From positions 1 to 45,262 of the IMG/VR virus record IMGVR_UViG_3300037189_017134: a DNA stretch of 45,262 nt; one strand, given 5' to 3'. The notes under the pieces were generated by a model. It ran no database searches. It was not told the DNA's origin and was given only the letters and a program-made list of their open reading frames with translations. The position numbers and the translations under genes were made by a program. The first letter of the stretch is position 1, and every line of letters begins with the position of its first letter. Positions 32,958 through 37,493 of this stretch are shown in pieces. Source of the DNA: a virus.

Positions 32958-33428
32958 TTAAGCAGCTAAAACTTCTTTCAATCTATCGGCAGCATAACTT
33001 GCAGCAAACGCTTTAGGTTTAATCATAGGAGTTACATTACATGTACCCTTGATATAACCAATTGCTTGTTGAACAACACAAGAAGAACCGTACATTTGAT
33101 TTGGATTAATATCTAAATGTACTTCCACATGCCGATCTTCCAAAACATCAGCAAGTCTTTGAAATAATTCTGAAACTTTATACACCTCATTCATGAGGCG
33201 CATTGATGGTTTACTTTTTCTCTGATCGAAATCTTTTTCTCTTTGGACTTCACCAAAAATTTTACATCCATGGCAACCATCAATATGAATGACAACGGCT
33301 AAAGTGTAATCTGCATACCAAACACCATTAATCAAAAGTCTCTCTGAATCTGCACCAAGGTAAACTTTGGTGTCTGGACCTTGTGCATCAATGAATTTCT
33401 TCACTTCAGCAATGTTCAATTTTCTCAT
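32958..33428 (-). CDS. DUF458-like, RNase H-fold protein
   Basis: A 156-aa protein: TKVYLGADSERLLINGVWYA, YTLAVVIHIDGCHGCKIFGE, MRLMNEVYKVSELFQRLADV, VEVHLDINPNQMYGSSCVVQ, and IGYIKG with KPKAFAASYAADR. This is the DUF458/YkuK-type family with a predicted RNase H-like fold; the acidic residues in GADSE, E of the MNEVY stretch and DINPN are candidate ligands. GGAG lies just upstream of the ATG. It sits between tRNA-Val and the gene that contains tRNA-Trp. Substrate unknown. Confidence 0.7.
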   Translation of the reverse strand: MRKLNIAEVKKFIDAQGPDTKVYLGADSERLLINGVWYADYTLAVVIHIDGCHGCKIFGEVQREKDFDQRKSKPSMRLMNEVYKVSELFQRLADVLEDRHVEVHLDINPNQMYGSSCVVQQAIGYIKGTCNVTPMIKPKAFAASYAADRLKEVLAA

Positions 33429-33439
33429 ATCGACTCCAA

Positions 33440-33643
33440 TTAATTATTTTTTGGCCTCCCGCCAGGGAATCGAACCCCGTCCAAGACGTTTGGAGTGTCT
33501 TGTGCTACCGGAACACTTGCGAGAGTTTCTGTGACTTCTTTCTTTTTAAGATCACGCGAGAATATTGCATCCCAACGAGCGGCATATTCTGCATTACTAA
33601 CACTAAATGGTCTTGGTGAAGAACCTTTGCCTCCGTCAGACAT
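33440..33643 (-). CDS. Small conserved phage protein (SDGGKGS type) whose 3' end contains a tRNA gene
   Basis: A 67-aa protein starting MSDGGKGSSPRPFSVSNAEY, then AARWDAIFSRD. This opening is common to small proteins of many tailed phages (from memory; M-s/t-D/N-GGKGS-x-R-P). AAGGAG lies upstream of the ATG. The last 25 or so codons are the tRNA-Trp gene read as protein, so the original C-terminus was probably shorter and the current tail is accidental. Function unknown. Confidence 0.6.
   Translation of the reverse strand: MSDGGKGSSPRPFSVSNAEYAARWDAIFSRDLKKKEVTETLASVPVAQDTPNVLDGVRFPGGRPKNN
33452..33525 (-). tRNA. tRNA-Trp (CCA)
   Basis: 74 nt with encoded CCA; acceptor CTCTCGC pairs with GCGGGAG, D-stem GTGT/GCAC, T-arm CGGGGTTCGATTCCCTG, anticodon loop CTCCAAA. 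One A-C mismatch closes the anticodon stem. The tRNA lies wholly inside the 3' end of the small gene 33440-33643 on the same strand. Confidence 0.85.
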
Positions 33644-33665
33644 AACAAACTCCTTTATTAAATTA

Positions 33666-33740
33666 TGGTGGAAATAACTAGATTCGAACTAGTGACCTTC
33701 TCCGTATGAAGGAGATGCACTACCGCTGTGCTATACTTCC
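33666..33740 (-). tRNA. tRNA-Met (CAU), second copy
   Basis: 75 nt with encoded CCA; acceptor GGAAGTA pairs with TATTTCC, anticodon stem TCTCC/GGAGA with loop TTCATAC, T-arm CTAGTTCGAATCTAG. One of three CAT tRNAs in the window; which are Met and which are lysidine-type Ile cannot be told from the sequence alone. Confidence 0.9.
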
Positions 33741-33749
33741 TCTATATAT

Positions 33750-33828
33750 TGGCTCCACATCAGGGAATCGAACCCTACTAACCAGTGATTAACAGTCACG
33801 CCCATGCACCTTGCTCGGGTTCTGTGGA
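33750..33828 (-). tRNA. tRNA-Asn (GUU)
   Basis: 79 nt with encoded CCA; acceptor TCCACA pairs with TGTGGA, anticodon loop CTGTTAA, T-arm AGGGTTCGATTCCCT. The D-arm is a few bases longer than usual. Confidence 0.85.
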
Positions 33829-33829
33829 A

Positions 33830-33894
33830 TGGAGCGGGAACCTAGATTCTCACTAGGATTGCAGGTGGACCCCGCAATTATTAAAAACTCCCGC
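33830..33894 (-). tRNA. D-armless tRNA-like gene, anticodon uncertain
   Basis: 65 nt with a good acceptor (GCGGGAG with TTCCCGC), discriminator and CCA, and a T-stem CCTAG/CTAGG with an unusual loop TGAGAAT. The middle hairpin TTGCG/TGCAA has an oversized loop GGGTCCACC, and the place of the D-arm is only TTTTTAATAA. It may be a degenerate Gly (TCC) tRNA or a tRNA mimic. Confidence 0.4.
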
Positions 33895-33902
33895 ATAAAC
33901 TT

Positions 33903-33977
33903 TGGTGCCCCTATCCGGACTTGCGCCGAAATCTATCGCTTACAAGGCGATTGCATCTCTTTCTATGCTTTAGGGGC
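33903..33977 (-). tRNA. tRNA-Thr (UGU)
   Basis: 75 nt with encoded CCA; acceptor GCCCCTA pairs with ATAGGGGC, anticodon stem ATCGC/GCGAT with loop CTTGTAA. Confidence 0.9.
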
Positions 33978-33984
33978 GAAAAAC

Positions 33985-34058
33985 TGGTGGACCTGGGGAG
34001 AATCGAACTCCCATAAACAGCTTGCAAAGCTGCCGTAATCCCATTATACTACAAGCCC
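33985..34058 (-). tRNA. tRNA-Ala (UGC)
   Basis: 74 nt with encoded CCA; anticodon stem GCAGC/GCTGT with loop TTTGCAA, T-arm GGGAGTTCGATTCTCCC, acceptor GGGCTTG/CAGGTCC. Confidence 0.92.
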
Positions 34059-34095
34059 AAAAAAATATTCTAACACAATCTATATAGCATGTCAA

Positions 34096-34188
34096 TGGTG
34101 GGTGTTCTTGGATTCGAACCAAGAATGTTTACTCGAAGAGACAGGATTTACAGTCCTGGGATGCACACGCCATAGCATCAAAACACCC
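34096..34188 (-). tRNA. tRNA-Tyr (GUA)
   Basis: 93 nt class II tRNA with encoded CCA; acceptor GGGTGTT pairs with AACACCC, anticodon stem CAGGA/TCCTG with loop CTGTAAA, long variable arm, T-arm CTTGGTTCGAATCCAAG. Confidence 0.93.
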
Positions 34189-34198
34189 GTTATTCTTT

Positions 34199-34273
34199 TG
34201 GTACCCGATGTAAGAATTGAACTTACGACCAATGCCTTATCAAGACACTGCTCTACCACTGAGCTAATCGGGC
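34199..34273 (-). tRNA. tRNA-Ile (GAU)
   Basis: 75 nt with encoded CCA; acceptor GCCCGAT pairs with ATCGGGT, anticodon loop TTGATAA, T-arm GTAAGTTCAATTCTTAC. Confidence 0.9.
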
Positions 34274-34324
34274 AAAACAAACATACAACTTATCACATTG
34301 TACTCCGTATGTCAGGGAGAATTT

Positions 34325-34399
34325 TGGCGGATCTAAGGAGTAACGATCTCCTTCTTCCTCTTAGACAGAGAGGTGTGCGTCCATGAACACTTTAGATCC
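34325..34399 (-). tRNA. tRNA-Asp (GUC)
   Basis: 75 nt with encoded CCA; acceptor GGATCTA pairs with TAGATCC, D-stem GTGT/GCAC, anticodon stem CCTCT/AGAGG with loop CTGTCTA, T-stem AGGAG/CTCCT with an unusual loop ATCGTTA. Confidence 0.75.
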
Positions 34400-34436
34400 A
34401 AAATAAGGTGACAGTATATGGGTTCTTTCCTGTCAG

Positions 34437-34503
34437 TCACGGAATTACATAGAATTGCCACGTGCATACTTCTCCGTGAAAGGGAGGTGCAACGTATCCG
34501 TGT
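34437..34503 (-). pseudogene. Degenerate tRNA-Glu-like sequence
   Basis: The minus strand has CTCC-CTTTCAC-GGAG, an anticodon arm like tRNA-Glu (TTC), enclosed by CACGGA/TTCCGTG. No normal D-arm, T-loop or CCA follows. The adjacent stretch 34406-34437 forms another hairpin (TGACAG/CTGTCA). It is probably a decayed tRNA gene; a good tRNA-Glu exists at 35966. Confidence 0.35.
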
Positions 34504-34512
34504 CTTAAAACT

Positions 34513-34588
34513 TGGTGCAACCTACAAGAATCGAACTTGTTTCCATGGTTCTTCAAACCACCGCTATGACCACATCAGCTAAAGTTGC
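34513..34588 (-). tRNA. tRNA-Phe (GAA)
   Basis: 76 nt with encoded CCA; acceptor GCAACTT pairs with AGGTTGC, anticodon stem GTGGT/ACCAT with loop TTGAAGA, T-arm ACAAGTTCGATTCTTGT. Confidence 0.92.
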
Positions 34589-34597
34589 ATTATTATT

Positions 34598-34674
34598 TGG
34601 TGCGGCTGGAGGGATTCGAACCCCCGACAGTTCGGGTAGAAGCCGAATACTCTATCCATCTGAGTTACAGCCGC
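34598..34674 (-). tRNA. tRNA-Arg (UCU)
   Basis: 77 nt with encoded CCA; acceptor GCGGCTG/CAGCCGC, anticodon loop CTTCTAC, T-arm GGGGGTTCGAATCCCTC. Confidence 0.94.
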
Positions 34675-34679
34675 ATATT

Positions 34680-34780
34680 TGGTAGGAGCGGTGGGAATCG
34701 AACCCACATTCGCCGCCTTATCTAGACGGTGCTTAGAAGTTTATAAGGCTTCCCCATAGGCCAATATTAGCAACGCTCCC
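34680..34780 (-). tRNA. Unusual 101-nt tRNA gene, isotype uncertain
   Basis: Acceptor GGGAGCG pairs with CGCTCCT, T-arm GTGGGTTCGATTCCCAC and CCA are normal, and the variable loop is 5 nt. The arm CCGTC-TAGATAA-GGCGG sits exactly where the anticodon arm should be, but lacks the usual U33; the triplet read would be GAT. The D-stem GCT/AGC encloses about 35 nt, which form a second hairpin around CCTTATAAA. Either the D-loop has an insertion or this is an odd class II tRNA. Confidence 0.5.
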
Positions 34781-34913
34781 ATTAACTTTGGTGCGGGTAG
34801 CCGGACTCGAACCGGCACGCACTAGGCGAGGGATTTTCGTACCACTATAGTTTTCACTACCTGCATTTTGGTAAACGCAGTTTGATGGTCTGGACTTTAT
34901 CTTTACCATATTA

Positions 34914-34921
34914 TATAAATA
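34914..34921 (+). promoter_or_regulatory. T4-type late promoter inside the intron, for the antisense HNH gene
   Basis: A perfect TATAAATA on the plus strand, 47 bases upstream of the ATG of the HNH gene and located between the R and S elements of the intron. The only other plus-strand block is the curli island, so this promoter appears dedicated to the endonuclease. Confidence 0.75.
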
Positions 34922-34967
34922 AGTTAGGTAGTGCCTGTTAAGTCTCTACACTTCCAAAGGAATCTTT

Positions 34968-35456
34968 ATGAAATTAAAAAAATACACTCTACAAGAATTG
35001 AAAGATGCAATTGCAACTTCAGTATCCGTACGTCAAGCATTAATGAAATTAAATGTTAAACCGATGGGTGGGAATTATTACATTTTCCACAAATCAGTAA
35101 AACATTTTAATTTAGATACTTCTCATTTTACTGGAATGAACATCACGGGTAGAAAATTACCACCTAGACGCAAAACAATAAATGAATATCTAAAAAAAGA
35201 TTCTGATATACAATCAAGTAAATTGAAAAAATATTTACTAGATGAACACATTTTTGAACCTGTATGTTCATCTTGCAATTTACGAGATTGGCTATTAAAA
35301 CCAATTCCACTAGAACTAGATCACATAGATGGTATTAATTCAAACAACGAACTAACCAATCTACGTCTTCTTTGTCCCAACTGTCACGCACAAACATCAA
35401 CTTATAGAGGTAAAAACATAAAGAAACCTAAGTTTAGCTCGGTATTGGCATTTTAA
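34968..35456 (+). CDS. HNH endonuclease encoded antisense within the tRNA-Leu intron
   Basis: A 162-aa protein. The N-terminal third (YTLQELKDAIATSVSVRQAL) looks like a helix-turn-helix DNA-binding part. The HNH domain has zinc cysteines (VCSSCNLRD and LCPNCHAQ) and the catalytic LELDHIDGINSNNELTNLRL. AGGAAT precedes the ATG. The gene runs opposite to the intron and tRNA, so it cannot be made from the spliced transcript; a late promoter of its own lies upstream. It is likely the homing enzyme of the intron. It is not closely similar to the other HNH protein at 24539. Confidence 0.88.
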   Translation: MKLKKYTLQELKDAIATSVSVRQALMKLNVKPMGGNYYIFHKSVKHFNLDTSHFTGMNITGRKLPPRRKTINEYLKKDSDIQSSKLKKYLLDEHIFEPVCSSCNLRDWLLKPIPLELDHIDGINSNNELTNLRLLCPNCHAQTSTYRGKNIKKPKFSSVLAF

Positions 35457-35583
35457 AGCTTTCACCGAATTTAAGCACATTCACACTAGAAGTTTCCTAC
35501 CTAGGTGCTCAATTTTTGTCTAAGTCCCTTGTGTCTACCATTTCACCATACCCGCATTAAAACTACTATATATCACACTAACT

Positions 35584-35667
35584 TGGTGCCCCAGAGGAGA
35601 CTCGAACTCCTACGCCTTTCGACACGGACTTCTAAGGACCGCATGGCTACCATTACATCACCGGGGC
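35584..35667 (-). tRNA. tRNA-Leu (UAG)
   Basis: 84 nt class II tRNA with encoded CCA; acceptor GCCCCGG with CTGGGGC, anticodon loop CTTAGAA, variable arm around GTCGAAAGGC, T-arm AGGAGTTCGAGTCTCCT. It has no intron, unlike its UAA neighbour 29 bases downstream. Confidence 0.9.
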
Positions 35668-35673
35668 AATATT

Positions 35674-35749
35674 TGGTGGGACGTGCGGGGTTCGAACCCA
35701 CGACCAATAGATTAAAAGTCTACTGCTCTACCGGCTGAGCTAACGTCCC
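35674..35749 (-). tRNA. tRNA-Lys (UUU)
   Basis: 76 nt with encoded CCA; acceptor GGGACGT/ACGTCCC, D-arm AGCTCAGCCGGTAGAGC, anticodon loop CTTTTAA, T-arm GTGGGTTCGAACCCCGC. Confidence 0.95.
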
Positions 35750-35755
35750 GTTGTC

Positions 35756-35883
35756 TACCATATTGAAACACACTATACTATCTAGATGACTCAGTAGCTG
35801 TATCAGGCCTGACTTATCTACTATCCTCATCCTACGCTCCCGTGGGCCTTTGGGAATGGCTTACAATGTGCTTCAATATGGTA
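35756..35883 (-). repeat. Long hairpin spacer H1 between tRNA-Lys and hairpin H2
   Basis: Arms TACCATATTGAA (35756-35767) and TTCAATATGGTA (35872-35883) are perfect complements and extend by CACA/TGTG across one mismatch. About 104 bases lie between them with no tRNA or gene recognised. It adjoins the 5' side of tRNA-Lys and shares its arm sequence with hairpin H3. Confidence 0.6.
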
Positions 35884-35971
35884 CCATAATATGTGTGCCC
35901 TTGACCGACAAGCTCTCAAAGTTACGATACTGGCAATTACGCACTGTCTTATCGCACACATATTATGGTAC
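35881..35971 (-). repeat. Long hairpin spacer H2, arm includes the 3' end of tRNA-Glu
   Basis: An 18-bp perfect inverted repeat, GTACCATAATATGTGTGC (35881-35898) with its complement at 35954-35971, enclosing 55 bases. On the minus strand the first arm contains the discriminator and CCA of tRNA-Glu, so the unprocessed transcript could pair the tRNA 3' end with downstream RNA. Confidence 0.65.
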
Positions 35972-36040
35972 TCGGTAGGAGAATCGAACTCCTATTACCA
36001 GGATGAAAACCTAGCGTCCTAACCATTAGACGAACCGAGC
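35966..36040 (-). tRNA. tRNA-Glu (UUC)
   Basis: 75 nt with encoded CCA; acceptor GCTCGGT pairs with ACCGAGT, anticodon stem CTAGG/CCTGG with loop TTTTCAT, T-arm AGGAGTTCGATTCTCCT. It is the first tRNA after a strong promoter and boxA-like leader. Confidence 0.93.
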
Positions 36041-36044
36041 AAAG

Positions 36045-36067
36045 ATTACACTTAATTTTTAAAGAAC
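36045..36067 (-). promoter_or_regulatory. boxA-like leader upstream of tRNA-Glu
   Basis: The minus strand reads GTTCTTTAAAAATTAAGTG just before tRNA-Glu. It resembles boxA (TGCTCTTTAACA) and more closely the pre-16S leader of Betaproteobacteria. The same 23 bases recur before tRNA-Gln (36964-36986). Confidence 0.6.
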
Positions 36068-36093
36068 TCGTTGATTTCTCAACGCATGAATGC

Positions 36094-36121
36094 ATTGTAC
36101 ATCAATCAAAGCATTTGTCAA
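36094..36121 (-). promoter_or_regulatory. Sigma70-type promoter for tRNA-Glu and following tRNAs
   Basis: Minus strand: perfect -35 TTGACA (36116-36121), 16-base spacer, -10 TACAAT (36094-36099). A GTTGT/ACAAC palindrome lies just upstream. Transcription would pass the boxA-like element and enter the tRNA block. Confidence 0.75.
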
Positions 36122-36163
36122 GAACTTTGTTGTTGTATTTTAACAACGTAGGTTTCTTGCAAC

Positions 36164-36239
36164 TGGAGTACGGGACAGGATTCGAACCTGCATAAAACGG
36201 ATTTGCAATCCGTTCCCTAGCCTTTCGGGTCACCCGTAC
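36164..36239 (-). tRNA. tRNA-Cys (GCA)
   Basis: 76 nt with encoded CCA; acceptor GTACGGG/CCCGTAC, anticodon stem ACGGA/TCCGT with loop TTGCAAA, T-arm GCAGGTTCGAATCCTGT. Confidence 0.93.
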
Positions 36240-36244
36240 ATAGA

Positions 36245-36403
36245 TTACCAATGTCTTATGACACCAGCAATAATAAAAATATTAGTTACAATGTAAGACA
36301 AAACAATCAGTGTACGAATAGAAGCAATTCTATCTGCATCAGCATCTGTTTTGCCATGTTTTTCGCCTAATGCCTTTGCCCAAAGATACCAAAATTTTTT
36401 CAT
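36245..36403 (-). CDS. 52-aa small membrane protein within the tRNA block
   Basis: A short protein, MKKFWYLWAKALGEKHGKTD, then ADADRIASIRTLIVLSYIVTN and a hydrophobic end (IFIIAGVIRHW). AAGGAAG lies 4 bases upstream of the ATG. One C-terminal membrane helix (about 31-48) is predicted. Very similar short proteins with (K/R)xADxxAxIRTxI occur in T4-like marine phages (from memory). It fills the space between tRNA-Cys and tRNA-Ser. Function unknown. Confidence 0.65.
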   Translation of the reverse strand: MKKFWYLWAKALGEKHGKTDADADRIASIRTLIVLSYIVTNIFIIAGVIRHW

Positions 36404-36415
36404 ATACTTCCTTAA

Positions 36416-36507
36416 TGGTAGAGAGTGTGGGATTCGAACCCACGGTACTTATTTCTAAGTACAACACCTTAGCAGGGTGCCGATTTAAGCCACTCATCCA
36501 ACTCTCC
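36416..36507 (-). tRNA. tRNA-Ser (GCU)
   Basis: 92 nt class II tRNA with encoded CCA; acceptor GGAGAGT/ACTCTCT, anticodon stem GCACC/GGTGT with loop CTGCTAA, variable arm GTACTTAGAAATAAGTAC, T-arm GTGGGTTCGAATCCCAC. Confidence 0.93.
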
Positions 36508-36508
36508 A

Positions 36509-36598
36509 TTACTTAATTTTTCTACCTTTATGCCAACCTACAGGAATAACATCAGACTTTAATATTTTTTTATTTCCACTATCATTAGTAATCCACAT
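36509..36598 (-). CDS. 29-aa mini-protein or gene remnant
   Basis: MWITNDSGNKKILKSDVIPV followed by GWHKGRKIK. The pattern W-I-T/N-N-G/D-x-x-N-K-x-I, then IP-GW-KGR, is known from the C-termini of many phage proteins, including homing endonucleases, so this could be a leftover of such a gene or a true mini-gene. The stop codon lies directly at the 5' end of tRNA-Ser. There is no good ribosome site. Confidence 0.45.
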   Translation of the reverse strand: MWITNDSGNKKILKSDVIPVGWHKGRKIK

Positions 36599-36615
36599 AG
36601 TACCAAATTGGGAAT

Positions 36616-36690
36616 GTCTCCATACTAGGATTCGAACCTAGACCACACGACCCCAAATCGCGGATGCAACCAGATAACACTTTACGGAGA
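36616..36690 (-). tRNA. tRNA-Pro (UGG)
   Basis: 75 nt up to the discriminator plus partial tail; acceptor TCTCCGT pairs with ATGGAGA, anticodon stem CGCGA/TCGTG with loop TTTGGGG, T-arm CTAGGTTCGAATCCTAG. Unlike almost all other tRNAs here it does not encode CCA (the discriminator position is followed by ATT). Confidence 0.8.
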
Positions 36691-36697
36691 AAACTTT

Positions 36698-36789
36698 TGG
36701 AGGAGAGCAGAGGAGTCGAACCCCATCCCTGTTAAGAGAACCTGGTTTTCAAGGCCAGTCGCAGGACCATCCCCGCTGCATTACTCTCC
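36698..36789 (-). tRNA. tRNA-Ser (UGA)
   Basis: 92 nt class II tRNA with encoded CCA; acceptor GGAGAGT with GCTCTCC, anticodon loop CTTGAAA, long variable arm, T-arm GGGGTTCGACTCCTC. Confidence 0.88.
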
Positions 36790-36794
36790 ATTTA

Positions 36795-36884
36795 CCATAT
36801 TGAAATGCACTCTCCAACTCATCCACATATGTTCGGATGTTAAACCAGTGTTACTGGACAGTTACTGAATACACTTCAATATGG
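36795..36884 (-). repeat. Long hairpin spacer H3 between tRNA-Gln and tRNA-Ser
   Basis: Arms CCATATTGAA (36795-36804) and TTCAATATGG (36875-36884) are perfect complements around 70 bases that contain two inner hairpins (CATCC/GGATG and CCAG/CTGG). As in H2, the first arm in the transcript includes the CCA of a tRNA (tRNA-Gln). The arms equal those of H1. Confidence 0.6.
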
Positions 36885-36959
36885 CAGGGGCAACTGGATT
36901 CGAACCAGTGATAACGGTTTCAAAGACCGCCACATTAGACCGGACTATGTTATACCCCA
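36882..36959 (-). tRNA. tRNA-Gln (UUG)
   Basis: 78 nt with encoded CCA; acceptor TGGGGTA with TGCCCCT (weak first pair, common in tRNA-Gln), anticodon stem GCGGT/ACCGT with loop CTTTGAA, T-arm ACTGGTTCGAATCCAGT. First tRNA after the second boxA-like leader. Confidence 0.9.
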
Positions 36960-36963
36960 ACAA

Positions 36964-36986
36964 ATTACACTTAATTTTTAAAGAAC
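36964..36986 (-). promoter_or_regulatory. boxA-like leader upstream of tRNA-Gln
   Basis: Identical 23-base copy of the element at 36045-36067 (minus strand GTTCTTTAAAAATTAAGTG and so on), located between the promoter at 36997-37024 and tRNA-Gln. Confidence 0.6.
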
Positions 36987-36996
36987 GTATGAACGT

Positions 36997-37024
36997 ATCA
37001 TACAACAACCTGCAATTTTGTCAA
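36997..37024 (-). promoter_or_regulatory. Sigma70-type promoter for tRNA-Gln and the tRNA block
   Basis: Minus strand: perfect -35 TTGACA (37019-37024), 16-base spacer, -10 TATGAT (36997-37002). A GTTGT-ATTTTA-ACAAC palindrome lies just upstream, the reverse complement of the one at the tRNA-Glu promoter. A strong terminator precedes it, isolating the tRNA unit. Confidence 0.75.
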
Positions 37025-37044
37025 CATTCAGTTGTTAAAATACA

Positions 37045-37080
37045 ACAAAAAACCCCTAGTCTTTCGATCTAGGGGTTTAT
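37045..37080 (-). terminator. Rho-independent terminator upstream of the tRNA block
   Basis: A 9-bp perfect stem AACCCCTAG/CTAGGGGTT (37051-37059 with 37069-37077) followed on the minus strand by TTTTTTG. It ends transcripts from the small-gene cluster at 37.1-39 kb before the tRNA promoter. Confidence 0.85.
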
Positions 37081-37099
37081 GTTTAAGCAGTAACAACTC

Positions 37100-37216
37100 T
37101 TACACTACACAAACCCCATTTTCATTATCCCACAGCGCAATCTCGCATACGTCTGTTGACGGGCGATAATTGCTCTGCGGAAAATGTTTGGATATGTGTA
37201 ACAAGTATAACTCCAT
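37100..37216 (-). CDS. 38-aa small protein
   Basis: MELYLLHISKHFPQSNYRPS, then TDVCEIALWDNENGVCVV. It reads as a sensible compact protein, lies just upstream of a strong terminator and 28 bases after the preceding stop, but has no clear ribosome site. No family recognised with certainty. Confidence 0.45.
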   Translation of the reverse strand: MELYLLHISKHFPQSNYRPSTDVCEIALWDNENGVCVV

Positions 37217-37244
37217 TTTTTGTATTCGTGATGTATATATGCTT

Positions 37245-37493
37245 TTATTTTTCTAATTTAATGCTTTTTGCATCTTTTTCTAAAATTTTTATAACATTTA
37301 TTTTTTTACCATCAATTTCTAGAGGATCATCAGAAAGTATAATATGAATTGGACCCTCTTCTTCTGAAACAAGTGTGTAATTGTAAAAAGTTCCAGTGAA
37401 TTTAATTTTGTTAAATGTTGCAGTAACTTTATCGCCAAAGTTGAACTTACACTTTGTCGGTCTATTCAGTATGAAATATTCAGATTGGTTCAT
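37245..37493 (-). CDS. Small hypothetical protein, beta-barrel-like
   Basis: An 82-aa protein from the ATG at 37493 (MNQSEYFILNRPTKCKFNFG). The alternation DKVTATFNKIKFTGTFYNYT and the acidic IHIILSDDPLEIDG suggest a small SH3-like barrel. The inner ATG is preferred over an upstream codon because it gives only a 14-base overlap with the preceding gene. Function unknown. Confidence 0.5.
   Translation of the reverse strand: MNQSEYFILNRPTKCKFNFGDKVTATFNKIKFTGTFYNYTLVSEEEGPIHIILSDDPLEIDGKKINVIKILEKDAKSIKLEK

Larger units (their letters stand above)
34838..35521 (-). mobile_element. Group I intron (684 nt) in tRNA-Leu(UAA), with HNH gene on the opposite strand
   Basis: Minus-strand intron with the conserved core elements. 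P-like AATTGAGCACC is at 35504-35514; its GAG can pair with the exon end CTT to form P1 with the U-G splice pair. Q-like AAATTCGGTGAAAGC follows. R-like GTGTAGAGACTTAACAGG is within 34928-34951, and S-like AAGATAAAGTCC at 34892-34903; GACTT and AAGTC pair as P7. The intron ends in G (34838). The HNH gene lies between Q and R, in the P6 side, on the plus strand. The elements most resemble subgroup IC3 introns of tRNA-Leu. Splicing is predicted, not shown. Confidence 0.88.
34789..35555 (-). tRNA. tRNA-Leu (UAA) interrupted by a group I intron
   Basis: The 5' exon (35522-35555, 34 nt) has acceptor GCGGGTA, D-arm GTGAAATGGTAGACAC and half of the anticodon arm (AGGGA-CTT). The 3' exon (34789-34837) continues AAAA-TCCCT, then variable arm CGCCTAGTGCG, T-arm GCCGGTTCGAGTCCGGC, TACCCGC and ACCA. 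Joined, they give stem AGGGA/TCCCT with loop CTTAAAA: a complete class II tRNA-Leu with anticodon TAA. The break lies between U34 and A35, the same place as the intron of cyanobacterial and plastid tRNA-Leu(UAA). Confidence 0.9.

Noticed and set aside
34838-35521. Two separate tRNA halves or a pseudogene next to an independent HNH gene
   Set aside because: The halves join to a perfect tRNA-Leu(UAA), and the insert has all four group I core elements, so an intron explains the data better.
35756-36884. CRISPR array or tmRNA as an explanation for the hairpins in the tRNA block
   Set aside because: There are only three unequal palindromes with different inner sequences, no regular spacers, no cas genes, and no tag-reading frame or tmRNA 3' end.
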